NCBI GenBank assembly: GCA_964036195.1
Contig: OZ038450.1
Location: forward strand, 25,697,208-25,761,207
Direction: 5' to 3'
From: Sphaerolaimus hirsutus
Taxonomy: Eukaryota; Nematoda; Chromadorea; Monhysterida; Sphaerolaimidae
Length of the DNA: 64,000 nucleotides
Part shown: one piece after another, positions 54,201 to 64,000 of the stretch
How the letters are laid out: the number at the start of each line of letters is the position of its first letter
Position numbering within the stretch: position 1 is the stretch's first letter
Position numbers and translations under genes: made by a program
The notes under the pieces: generated by a model
What the model was told of the DNA's origin: nothing
Databases searched by the model: none
Seen by the model: the letters and a program-made list of their open reading frames with translations, nothing else

Positions 54201-56842
54201 TGATCACTTCTAATTAGCTTTCTCCCATTTTGGGCTGTATACCTAAAAGTACAACTAATAAACACAACTAGTAACAGTAAAGAACACAAATAAACACAAC
54301 AAGGTGGCCACTCCCACATCTTGTAAAAAGTAAGTAATTGTCAAATGTCATGTAAAATATCAATTAAACAGATAAAAAAGAGACAATTGACACATTTGTG
54401 TCACATTTTGCACATTGCTTTAAACTTTACGGGGTGCGCCATTCAGTGGCCCCAGTTGGCAGCCACATTCAGCTGATAGACCCCTCTATGAAATGCCCTT
54501 AGCTGTATATTTACATACTTTGTCACCATGGAGGGCAAGATCTTTTAATTGAACGTTACCAACATCGATATCTATTTCTAGATATGTAAAGATGTCAAAG
54601 ATTTCAGCATCTGGTTCAGTGGTTGGTGCTGTTGTATATGTTGATGTCGGTGTTTTACTTTTTTCTGTGGGTGTAGCTGTTGTTGTTGTTGTTGCACTGG
54701 TTGATGTTGTTACCTCTGCGTAGAAAAATTACCTTTGAAATCCATCTTTCTCTAAAGTTTCCATTAAACATTAAAACAAACTACAACACGTAGTGATGTG
54801 AAAAGCGCCTGGCACCATGGCGCTTTTTCTACCCGAGCGTCAAGCGCCAATGGCGCAAGAGACAAATGGCGCCAATCGCCAGAAGCGCCATGGCGCTTTT
54901 TGCTTTGGCGCTAGCGCAAAGCGCCAGCGCCAGGTATTTTGTTCCTGGCGTCAGGTAAATATAGCGCCAAGCGCCAAAAGCGCCATGGCGCTTTTCATGG
55001 GCATAGCGCCAAGCGCCAATGGCGCCACAGCGAGATAGCGCCATGGCGCTTTTACATCCCTAACCACGCGGAATCTGAGTCAACTAGGAATTATTTTCCA
55101 GGGATTTTTTCTTCAATGAATTGTTTACCGCAAATCCTCGAATAAGACCCCCCCCTCGAATAACTCCCCCCCCCTTGAATAACTCCCCCTGTTTGCGAGG
55201 TGAGGAAAAAAACACTCCCCCCCTCGAATAACTCCCCCCTCCAGATGAACTCCCTCGAAAAATCACGCCCCCCTCCAGATGAAAACGATACAATACAAAA
55301 ATACAAAAAAATATTAGCCTAGAGCAGCGAAAGCAGGTACATTATGTGTATGCAATGTATACACATCTTTTTATTGTTGTTGGACAGTTAAATACTTGAA
55401 TCACACAAGTTTACAGATTGCACCCATACAATGAATAACGAGGAAGTTAATGAGGAAAAAATAACTCCCCCCCTCGAATAACTTCCCCCATTGAATAACT
55501 CCCCCCTCCAAAACGTCTGAGGAAAAAATAACTCCCCTCGTGTCTTATTCGAGGATTTAGGGTATATACAAAAAGTAACCGTAAAAATCATGCTCACCAA
55601 GGACATTCGTTTGTGTAAACTGGCAGATGTAAGGCTTGGTATTGAAATCATCACAAGCAACTGTGATTAGCTTGTGATTAAATGGACTAATACAGTGAAC
55701 ATCTCCAGTTGGGTGATTAGTTTCCCATGGAAAAGCATCTGAGAGAAAAAGGGTTAAAAACATTCTTCTGAAGGTATTAGGTATCAACAATTCATTCATC
55801 AACAAGGCATATCAACCGACCTATATTCAGGCTTGTGCTGAAATCAAGATCTCCCGCACCACAGAAAACACTTACACCAGTGAATGCTGCAGTCACCACA
55901 TCATACCACAGTGAATCTTTTGGTTTCCTCCTGATCAGGGTGTCAAAGTTCAGTTTTCCGTTTTCCGTTTCTGATTTCTGAAGGACTATTTTTTACCTTT
56001 CAGTTGTCCATTTTCCAGCAGTCAGTCATACCTTTTTTATAGTATTTTCCTTTTCCGGCAGCTGTAAAAATTGACCTTTTCGTTTCCGTCTTGCGGGCTC
56101 ATTTATCCGCTTCCGGCACTATTTTCTGTTTTCATGGGAGCTTTTTTTTATCATTTTACGTTTCCGGCTCAAACTTTTTCACCTTTCCGTTTTCCGTGTT
56201 CTGTAAAAAAATGTTACACACCCTATTCCTGCCAGCAACCCAATAATATGTCTGCGAAAGAGAAAGCTTGCTTTTTGTATTAAAATTATTGGGTAGAAAT
56301 TTGATCACCAGATATGTTTGATTAGGTAGTGCTTATGTTTTTCATGATGTTATGGCTACATGATTGCTACTGAATATTTAGTGATGAATACAACGTAATG
56401 CTGTACAGGGTGTTTTTCATGGTGTACAATTTAGGTGTAGACTAAGAAGTACTGTATAAATTCGCCTGCCCTACTTGCCCCCTCCTAAGCGAGCTGAGGA
56501 AAAAATTACACCCATCGTAATGCCTCCTCGAATAACCCCAAACTGAAATACCCTCTCAAATTATCCACTCTTTAAAATAAACCTCCTGGGGGTATTTCGA
56601 GTAAATACGGTAGGTAATCCCGCTAGTGATAGATAACCCCCATCAAAATCTTCTGAAAAAGCCCCCTCCCGGAGAACATATGGTCGTTATCTACATTGGA
56701 AAAGTATAAAAAACAAATACTCTGGGATCGAGTGGCATATTTGTATACAGAGCATCCAATAATGCCTGGCTTGTGATCAAGGCAATTCTGCTACTTGGCG
56801 TGTTGCCAATATCTGCACAAAGTGACACTGCATTGCACTCCC
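48257..56842 (-). CDS. Copy B: C-type lectin / Thr-rich linker / DEG-ENaC channel gene
   Basis: Minus-strand exons: 56842-56722 and about 56262-55830 (lectin parts, the second broken by an insertion), 55738-55598 (lectin C terminus ending DDFNTKPYICQFTQ), 54715-54519 (Thr-rich linker ending EPDAEIFDIFTYLEIDIDVG), 53300-53117 (SWSKEDFLWGD...HCTYEKEPC), 52173-52070 (LGSCIQFNPN), 51981-51821 (TGLKVFMHDQNE...SPGKVN), 51736-51641 (GGKYGNC), 49368-49184 (Cys-rich, ending DDCVCPPGC), 48558-48426 (MMEEVPAIPVS) and 48365-48257 (second membrane segment, SALSNIGGILGIIVGIS). The last six carry the ordered DEG/ENaC hallmarks: xCxxFN, the IHDQ-like stretch, CxCPPxC and the GxS filter motif. Such channels are trimeric sodium channels of the plasma membrane. 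Phases agree from lectin to linker to first channel exon. The first membrane segment was not found, one exon between 53117 and 52173 is unresolved, and two transposons sit in or near exons, so function is uncertain. Confidence 0.7.
49385..51480. other. Large intron of copy B with repeats
   Basis: Includes a segment shared with the copy A region (49545-49680 matches about 33145-33280), CGAAATAC-family blocks (50605-50715, 50800-50900, 51275-51305), a hAT-like end (50975-51157) and the end of a CAGAGTTG-family element (to about 51492). Confidence 0.5.
50955..51157. mobile_element. Degenerate hAT-like element of the TAGTGATGGAAAA family
   Basis: GGCGCCATTTTT-type repeats ending GGCGCTTTTCCATCACTA at 51157. 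The left end is diverged and no target duplication is clear. Confidence 0.5.
52335..53027. mobile_element. hAT non-autonomous element (CAGAGTTG ends) inside copy B
   Basis: Ends CAGAGTTG / CAACTCTG with the exact 8-bp duplication GTAGCTGC (52327-52334, 53028-53035). The paralogous site in copy A (about 33390-33397) has a single GTAGCTGC and no insertion, so the event post-dates the gene duplication. Interior of AAGTGTAAGTGTAAATAC units. Confidence 0.93.
53337..54192. mobile_element. hAT non-autonomous element (TAGTGATGTTAAAGGCACCG ends)
   Basis: Ends TAGTGATGTTAAAGGCACCG / GGTGCCTTTACATCACTA with the exact 8-bp duplication ATTGTGAG (53329-53336, 54193-54200). Subterminal GGCACCGGTGCC arrays. 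It lies in an intron of copy B. Confidence 0.92.
54792..55062. mobile_element. Short hAT-like element (TAGTGATGTGAAAAGCGCC ends)
   Basis: Ends TAGTGATGTGAAAAGCGCC / GGCGCTTTTACATCCCTA with GCGCCAATGGCGC arrays inside; flanking octamers ACAACACG and ACCACGCG match only partly, so it is probably older. Confidence 0.65.
55130..55565. repeat. Dispersed TCGAATAACTCCCC repeat cluster in copy B intron
   Basis: Begins ACCGCAAATCCTCGAATAAGACC, with many CCCCCCTCGAATAACTCC units, and closes TCTTATTCGAGGATTTAGGGTA. Confidence 0.65.
55935..56227. repeat. TTTTCCGTTTTCCG array inserted in a lectin exon of copy B
   Basis: Bordered by CAGGGTGTCAAAG and ACACACCCTATTC. In copy A the equivalent exon runs uninterrupted through GGCAGGAGG; in copy B the array separates the two halves. 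Confidence 0.75.
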
Positions 56843-57158
56843 TTATCCTGTGTGCGTGGGGACGCAAATAAATTTACAGAAGATTTTCTCCTTCACTTTG
56901 ATGCTACCATATTTCTTCTAATAGAAAGGCGGGTATCCAATAGATTTGTGTCTCCAAAAGAAGGTACCCTTTCTGACTTTTTGGGCCATGAAATAAATAG
57001 AAGGGCGGTCTCCAACAGAAGGTACATGTAAAACTACTGGAAATGTGCCAACGCATGAAAAGATGGTGGCAGACGCTGTCAACTTGCAAAATTGGGTGGG
57101 CGCGCCGACGCCATCCCTCGCTGCCGAGGGAGGGCGCAAGCGACCGGGTTACGTACCC
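56843..57158. other. TTCTAAT-type dispersed repeat
   Basis: TACCATATTTCTTCTAATAG, then AGGCGGGTATCCAATAG and GGGCGGTCTCCAACAGAAGGTAC units. Close relative at 60770-60875. No gene seen. Confidence 0.5.
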
Positions 57159-58902
57159 TATCCCCCCATGGACATCTTCCCCCCTGGGTTGATATAGCCC
57201 TCGAGGACTACATCAGCCAGAGGACTACTTTGACCCGACTTTTATAACGTGGGAGGAAGTAGTCCTCCATACAAAATAGTATTTAATAGTACATTGACCC
57301 CCGCCCACTCTAATTACTTTATTGGGGCATCTGTTTGGCCACGGAATGTGTGCTATGTGATTTTTTTTTATCTAATGTGATGCAAGAACAACACTTGCAT
57401 CAGTTCAAAATTATTTATTGACGTGTGGCGCTCCACAGTTATGCACGCGTCTGTTGGCCCATTGGCATCGATTATTGATTGTGTGAGTGCATGAAGAAAA
57501 ATGCATGCAACTTCAAAACTCAATTTCTCTGCCATTTCTCAGCCGATTTTCACCACTGAACACTTAAAATGATCAGAATCACATGGAGATTTCATTTTTA
57601 ACGGTGTTGCATGTGTAGCAGTATGGTAATCATAACAGACAAAACGCCAATGGACCACAGACAAAACATTTATGCAACACAGACAAAACATCAATGCAAC
57701 ACAGACAAAACACCAATAGATCACAGACAAAATGCTATGGCAGTTTTATTTATTTTAAGTGTTCAGTGGTGAAAATCAGCTGAGAAATGGCCAAGAAATT
57801 GAGTTTTGAAGTTGCATGCATTTTTCTTCATGCACTCACACAATCGATAATCAATGCCAATGAAATTTTTGGGCTGTTATACAGCCGAAAAAAATAGACA
57901 TAAAACATGTGTTAATTTAGAACACTGTGTGAATAATATTGCTATAATTATATTGCTTGTGTGTAAATGCATCTGTTGTCTCACTTTACATAGCAGTTAA
58001 GACAAATGGGTCAAAAGGAGGGTGGCCCACATTGAAAGTGCAAACTCAAATTGCATTTTCATTGAAATGCATTTCATACATTCATTTATTTATGTAGACA
58101 TATTTTAACTTAGAATGGGACTCTTTAAATTGTGTTTTGCATTTCTAATTCTATGTATAGATGTGGTTATACAGCTCTTTACATACACAATAAAATTGAA
58201 TTTGCACTCAGAATTTTTTTTCTTGCTTCACTGACTACACACTATACAATAAAAACTACCATATCCCATCCAAATAAAACCACTTTTTTAACTCTCATTA
58301 CAATTACATTGCTCTCACAATTTTACACATTCTCTCACATTGCTATTTGACCCACACTGTAATGTGATGGGCACTATAGTTTTCAGCATGCAGAGGTCAC
58401 CTAAATATTGACCTTCTGCTGTGTGTGAATCTACACAATTGAACACATTGCAGCACACAGTTTCATGGTGTGTGAAAAGCTGTTCCATCGTAAAACAGCA
58501 AAATATGGGAGTGTGTGAATTTTTTTTGTGTGATTTTTATTGACTTGTGTGAATGTGTGAACATAAAAACGTGTGAACTCTGCTGCAATGCTGACCATGG
58601 CTGATACAAACCAGAAGTCAAACTTAACCACAATGTTTGCATAACACAGGCAAAAACCATATTATTCTGCACACGCCATTGACCCCTCAAAAATCCAATG
58701 TGGCGACAACCCTATAACTGGACGCACCGGAACAGATGCCCCTGGGTCCTGGGCAACGGGTCAATATGTAAAGCAAGGCCGCGTGCAGCAGGTCAATGTA
58801 ATGCATAATGGGTTGATATAGTCCTCATAACTCAAGGACTGTCGGGCGATATAGTCCTCGAGGACTATATCATCCCCCAGGGGAAGATGTCCATGGGGGG
58901 AT
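57159..58902. mobile_element. Element with ~60-bp inverted ends (TATCCCCCCATGGACATC)
   Basis: The left end TATCCCCCCATGGACATCTT...CCTCGAGGACTA is mirrored at 58835-58902. Inside are the fold-back element 57460-57862, and GTGTGAA-rich sequence (58430-58600) like that at 1-1150. No transposase. Confidence 0.5.
57460..57862. mobile_element. Fold-back MITE with ~110-bp arms
   Basis: CATTGGCATCGATTATTGAT...ACTGAACACTTAAAA at the left and its near-perfect complement at the right, around a centre with ACAGACAAAACACCAATGGA-type tandem units (57640-57730). Confidence 0.75.
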
Positions 58903-59099
58903 AAATACCTGTAATCCAAGCGACCCACCCATAATATGGTCAGAGACAGGAAATGCGGAAAATTTAAAATTAAAACAGAAAAAACTTCGGAACGCCATAA
59001 GCTATACAGAAACCACTGTCACCATTGGAAAGCCCGGGTCGGAAAGTACCGTAGCCCCAATTTTCAGACCGATTGGTTGAGTTTCAAAAAAATTATTCA

Positions 59100-59170
59100 C
59101 TATTTTCTTTCAGAGGTATTGTTTCTTGTTGTTGTTGTTGTTGTTTTTCTTGTTGTTGTTGTTGTGATGA
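59100..59170. repeat. (TTG)n microsatellite
   Basis: TTGTTGTTGTTGTTG runs interrupted by TTTTTCT. No gene nearby. Confidence 0.8.
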
Positions 59171-59514
59171 AAAACTTCAAAATGCAATAACTTCTCTGAA
59201 ACACAACCGATTTTCATGTATGATGGCTCATATAAAACAGCATATGATGCCATTTACTAATAAAAAACAGGCTCCGCCCTCTTTAGGACAGTAGTTGTTT
59301 GAAATCTTCAAACATGAATAATAATAAAAATTGAATGCAAACAAGGGAATATAAAAAATGTTGATGTGTGTGGGGACAAGGGCTTTCAAATTGGCCAAAT
59401 TTTCTTAATTTTAGTCAAGATTTAGAAAAGTTATTCAACTTTGCTTTTTGTGTAATATGCACATGAGTGCTGAAACTGCTGCTTGATGCATGTTTTGTTA
59501 TACTTTCACCACGG

Positions 59515-60400
59515 GACAACGGAAAGGTAAAATTTTTTAACTTTACGGAAAACGGAAAACAGACAACGGAAAGGTAAAAAAAAATTATCACCCGGAAAAC
59601 GGAAAACGGAAAGGTAAAAAAATTTCACTCAGCAGAAAACGGAAAGGTTAAAAAAAAATTATCGGCCGGAAAACGGAAAACGGAAAAATGAAATGCTGGA
59701 AAACGGAGAACGGAAAGCGAAATTTTCACGGAAAACGGAAAATATAAAGTGAAATTTGCATGGAAATAGACAAATTTGCAGGAGGAAAACCTGCATGCAA
59801 GTTTGCCTGTTTGGCTTTGATTGTGGTAGCTGTACATTCTGCAACTATAAATCATGCCAGTAACTTCACTTGTAGTTCAAGCTTAACTGAACCAACAAAA
59901 AATCATCAAAAGGTAGCAAAAGTACACTACAACAACAATAAGAATTTAGCAAAAGTGAACTTTGATGTATCTGAACAGTAAAAAGTATACTCAGCAGACT
60001 GCAAAGTATGTGTTCAAAATTACATTGTGTTTTTTACAGATTTGGATACAGATAAAAATTATGAATGACACAAGAACCTGGTAGTTAAAAGCACCATAGT
60101 GAAAAAGGATAAATACAGATTGGAAAAATAATGGAAAAATGCCAGAAAACTGAAAATCGAACCAGAAAATGGAAAAATGGCCTGGATAAATGGAAACGGA
60201 AAGGTAAAAATGTTTCAGCCGGAAAATGGAAAAATAGGCCAGAAAAATGGAAACAGAAAGGTAAAAAATTGTCGGCTGCCAGAAAACGGAAAACGGAAAG
60301 GTAAAAAATTTTCAGCTGCCGGAAAACAGAAACCAGTAAGGTAAAAAAATTTTCTGCGGAAAAGCGGAAACAGAAAACGGAAACGGAAATTTGACACCCT
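59515..60400. repeat. Purine-rich GGAAAACGGAAAGGTAAAAA array
   Basis: Two arrays (59515-59760 and 60120-60400) of GGAAAACGGAAAGGTAAAAAATTTTC units flank about 350 bp of other sequence; closes with TTTGACACCCTAG at 60391-60403. Confidence 0.7.
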
Positions 60401-60409
60401 AGTTTTCAA

Positions 60410-61581
60410 CAGAGTTGTACAAATACTGATATTTTTGGAAAACGTAAACGTAAACGTAAATACCTTTTCTGAATCAAAAGTATAAATACTAAAACGTAAG
60501 GTATTTTTAAAATACCTGGGAAAACGTAAAATAAAACGTAAACGTAAAAAAATTTATTTAGTGCTTCCACTGTGAGAGGATATAAAAAGTCATGTTTTTA
60601 CAACATTACGGATGTTCCTATTATCTCCACCCACATAATCTGCTAATATTTTATCTAGAGGGATGAAAATGTGATGACATGTCATTTTGTCATGTCGTTT
60701 TGTTGCATTGTGCATTTGTTGTCGTCATCACCAGACTTACCCATTGACAGTTCAGTATGCAATTTACCGTATTTCTTCTAAAAGAAGGGTGGGTCTCCAA
60801 TAGAAGGTACACTTTTTTGACTTAATTTCGGCAACGAAATAAATAGAAGGGTGGTCTCCAATAGAAGGTTTAAAGTGCTGGAATTGTGCCAAATGCACAA
60901 AAAAATAACAGTGGACGCTGTGATTTAGTGACTTTGCTTCATTGGTTTTGTGCTATTTTAACATCAAATGTTGAATTAGCTCTATGTATCGTCATTCTAT
61001 CAACTGTCTGTGATGTAACGCCTTGAAAAACCTTGGCAGAACTTGAAAAAGAAGGGCAGGTAAAAAGTTGATGAAAAAATAGAAGGACGCCCTTCTATTA
61101 GAAGAAATTTTATTGAAGAGGAAAAGAAGAGGTATTTGGAAGCACATTTGATAGATAGGTAAAAACAGCGTGCACCGAATTAGCATTCAAAAAACGATCA
61201 CGTAGACCGCGCAATGAGCACCCATCTCGATTCAGTTCTAGTATTTTCAATATTTTACCTAAATGGTATTTTGGTGTACATATTTACATAGATGAGCGTT
61301 GGGGGGGGGGGGGGTGCGAACAGAAAGCATTCTGTCTAATGTCTATTCCTTTGGAACCTTGGGACCTTTTACACATTGCTTGAAAGTGCATTTCTGAGAA
61401 AAAGCTTTAAAATGTTTTTTTAGATAACGTTTTTTATGTTTTCTCTGGTACCCGTGTACTTTGGCCAGGAAAACGTAACAAAACGTAATGGTATTTTTTG
61501 AAAACGTAAACGTAAACGTAAGTATAAATACCCGAATAACCGGGTATTTCGGGTAAACGTAAATACGTTTTTCCAACTGTG
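60410..61581. mobile_element. hAT non-autonomous element (CAGAGTTG ends)
   Basis: Ends CAGAGTTG / CAACTGTG with the exact 8-bp duplication GTTTTCAA (60402-60409, 61582-61589). Subterminal AAACGTAAACGTAAATACC arrays in opposite orientation; a TTCTTCTAAAAGAAGG repeat sits inside (60770-60875). Confidence 0.9.
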
Positions 61582-61595
61582 GTTTTCAACCATTA

Positions 61596-62065
61596 AGCGG
61601 TGTTTACACGGATTCTTTGTGACGACAAAAATTGTGATTTTGTCAACCATGTTTTTGGGTGAAAACCAATAAGTAGATAGATCGGACGCCTCAATTGATC
61701 ATTATTTGATCGACCCCATTACATGGAACAATGATTAATTTTTATAGATTACGCAATAATGCACAACAGATAATGTATTTTTCTTGTTGTTGTAGCTTTG
61801 TCGGAGGGTTTGTTCTACGCGGCCTCGCTAGCGAGACTGTGTAGAACAAACCCTCCGACAAAGCTACAACAACATGCAAAAAGTGTGATCTAGTGTGCGT
61901 GATTAGGGAAATTATTGAATTTGATGTATGCCCCAGGCAGTGAAGCTGACACAATCATGATCAATTGAGGTATCACACATGTAATATATTTCACATTGAT
62001 TCCACAAGAACAGTTATAAAAATTGCATTTTTTGTCATCACAGCAAATCCGTGTAAATGCCGCCT
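61596..62065. mobile_element. Fold-back MITE (copy 2)
   Basis: Ends AGCGGTGTTTACACGGATT / AATCCGTGTAAATGCCGCCT, central palindrome GCCTCGCTAGCGAG, and the TGTGACGACAAAAA subterminal phrase shared with 35377-35830. Confidence 0.75.
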
Positions 62066-62094
62066 TATGATTTCTAATTGTGCAATTTTATGCA

Positions 62095-62345
62095 GTGGCA
62101 TCTACTACAAATGGTGGCATTTTTATGGAGTGGCGCCATCTGCTCCAAATGGCACCAAATTTTATGGAGTGATGCCATCTACTCCAAAATGACGTCATTG
62201 TTATGGAGTGGTGCATTCGACTCCAAAACAGTGCCATTTTTATGGAGTGGTGCCATCTACTCCAAAACAGCACCATTTTTATGGAGTGGCACCATCTACT
62301 CCTGAACTGCATCATTTTTTTGGAGTGGCACCACCTACTCCTCAT
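62095..62345. repeat. ~42-bp minisatellite
   Basis: TTTTTATGGAGTGGYRCCATCTACTCCAAA repeated about six times with substitutions. Open frames exist on both strands because of the period, not because of coding. Confidence 0.8.
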
Positions 62346-62459
62346 ATCATTTACTCATAATTTTCCATACTCATAGTCAAAGTTGTGATATGTGCTTCAC
62401 TGCTATGGTATTTTGGACAACACACCATGCAGTTTTCTGAATGATGACATCATTGTTTA

Positions 62460-63928
62460 TATTGATAATAGATATCCTAGTGGGCCCGTGACCACCGAAA
62501 GGAAGTATATCCAATAAAAAATGGCTAAAGCCAACAAAAACTGGATGCTATACTCCAGCAACATTACACCTTACGACGAAATCTACCATATCCCATCTGA
62601 ATAAAAGAACTGTGCTGACCGTGGCAAAATGGATGGATAAAGAAATACAGAGAATTGATAATTAGGCTCATATTCGCACATTTACTTATTTGCACTATTT
62701 TACTTTTCATGCACTATATTTATTTACCACGCAAAATATATTTCTTGCACTATATTATTTATCCATGGAGAATATTTAATTAGGAAAGTGTTTTATAAGT
62801 TATCGAAACATTTATGTGGAATATTTAGGTTAAAAAGTCAAATAAGTTATTATTAGGTGTATTAACATGAAATTAGGCTCATTCAACTCGCCGTAATTTT
62901 CTGATCATTATTATATATACATTTACATGGTTTACTTGCAATTTGGGAAAGTCAAATCTTGTAAATATTTATGTGCTACATATTTACTTAGGCCAGCGTC
63001 CTAATAGAGAAATAGTGCCCTGTATGCAACTAGCATTTACTGTATGTATTTATGAAGCCCTTCGCGTAGGCATAATTATTATAACCCTGCTCACAAGTTA
63101 TATTATATTTACTTTGACATTATGGTAAATACCCTGCTCAAATTATACCAAAGAATATTTTTAGACCCTGCTCAATTACAATACCTATTTACCTCGAATA
63201 AGTCCCAATTTTGCTAGATTATTCAACATACGTTTCCAGGAAGTGATTATTATTATTATGTTGAATATACCTTATTCTATTTACGTCATTAGGAACATTT
63301 ACACCACTATTTACAATTTCCAAACCCTATCATATTAGTTCCAATGTGCGTCAATGTTTTCTGACAAATTGAACCAAATTAGTAAATCGGCCGAGTTTGC
63401 CGACTTCGCGCCTCGTAAGATTAATAGTTTTTCTATTAACCCAATTTGTACCTGGTATTTCTTTACCATAAGTATTTGAATGTAAGCACGCGCAGTATGA
63501 GGCAACTGTTTCGGCTAGATGTGTTTATTTGTTGCATTTGTGACTTATTTGTGTATTTGTATTAGGAAATTACTGTAGCTGTTTTTTCTATACATGATTT
63601 CCGTGTCTTAGCTACTTTGGAAGTTTTTACTAGAGTCTGCGGACCCACCCCAAGTGAACAAAATAAGCTAGCGATAGAAACTTCGACTAGGAAGCTCGCT
63701 AAGCTTTGCACTTTTGTAACACGCTGTATCTGATCGAAATAAATTACCTGAAACAATCTTGAAACCCCTTTTTTAACACGCAACCACGAAATAAACTCAA
63801 CTTGGCTGTCGACAAGTGGACGTTCGGCTACAACGGGAAATCAACCACTCTAAAGGCCGTTTCTCACTACGGTCTTGGAGTTGCCGGATTCGGTGGTAGA
63901 AGACGCTGACTTCGGTGGCTTCATAACA
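62460..63928 (+). mobile_element. Possible LTR (3' boundary at a primer-binding site)
   Basis: Sequence ending TTCATAACA is followed at 63929 by TGGCGCAGCGGGCAGGAT, the form of a retrovirus-like primer-binding site (TGG start, tRNA CCA complement). Two AATAAA-type signals (about 63739 and 63791) precede it. I could not place the LTR start and the internal region lies outside the window, so this is tentative. Confidence 0.35.
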
Positions 63929-64000
63929 TGGCGCAGCGGGCAGGATGATTGCATGACATTGTGCTATCACCAAGCCGGAACGGACATTGTGCGGCAGTTG

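Noticed and set aside
62078-62345. Frames WSGAICSKWHQILWS / HSIKMALFWSRWHH as a repeat protein
   Set aside because: Both strands are open because the 42-bp minisatellite period is a multiple of three; no start context, splice sites or domain.
1-64000. Search for rRNA and tRNA genes
   Set aside because: I saw no convincing tRNA cloverleaf boxes or rRNA sequence by eye; a covariance-model scan would be needed to exclude decayed tRNAs.

Overview
The window reads as a metazoan, probably invertebrate, genome scaffold: AT-rich, interrupted by one 200-bp assembly gap (32887-33086), crowded with non-autonomous DNA transposons, and carrying spliced host genes with animal-type introns. I cannot name the species from the sequence alone.

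The main object is a 25.8-kb Polinton/Maverick-like provirus (5113-30940). It has 141-bp terminal inverted repeats that begin 5'-AG and a perfect 6-bp target duplication (TCCAAT) on both sides. From the left it holds a leftward block (a five-motif dUTPase followed by five small AT-rich genes, two of them related to each other); a rightward gene resembling the zinc-rich N-terminal part of a Polinton protein-primed DNA polymerase; then a structural-type block (a Pro-Ala-Lys-linked candidate capsid protein, a very basic protein, and an N-terminal half of a double-jelly-roll major capsid protein). A rightward spliced gene of unknown role follows. The right half holds three genes that are only visible once introns are recognised: a leftward gene with at least 12 exons and a Cys-Pro-Glu repeat (20058-24350), a leftward 7-exon secretory/membrane-type gene (26037-28361), and a rightward 5-exon gene (29208-30697). 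The copy is defective: a 2869-bp inverted duplicate of the right end (10298-13166 = 27978-30846) sits inside, truncates the polymerase before its exonuclease and palm regions, and beheads the next gene. I saw no integrase, packaging ATPase or protease. Three promoter regions carry arrays of AGGTCA-type half sites spaced by two bases (DR2) close upstream of TATA boxes, which looks like use of host nuclear receptors.

Right of the provirus are two tandem host gene copies on the minus strand. Copy B (48257-56842) has C-type-lectin exons, a Thr-rich linker and then DEG/ENaC channel exons through to the second membrane segment; copy A (33486-37708) has the lectin, linker and first channel exon, and its continuation is lost towards the gap and the provirus. 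A third, unrecognised GC-richer spliced gene lies at about 42.3-45.2 kb.

The rest is mostly mobile DNA: several hAT-type families with 8-bp target duplications, fold-back MITEs, purine-rich GGAAAACGG arrays, and a dispersed family with TACCGTATTTCCTCGAA-type ends. The last bases may be the 3' end of an LTR followed by a primer-binding site.
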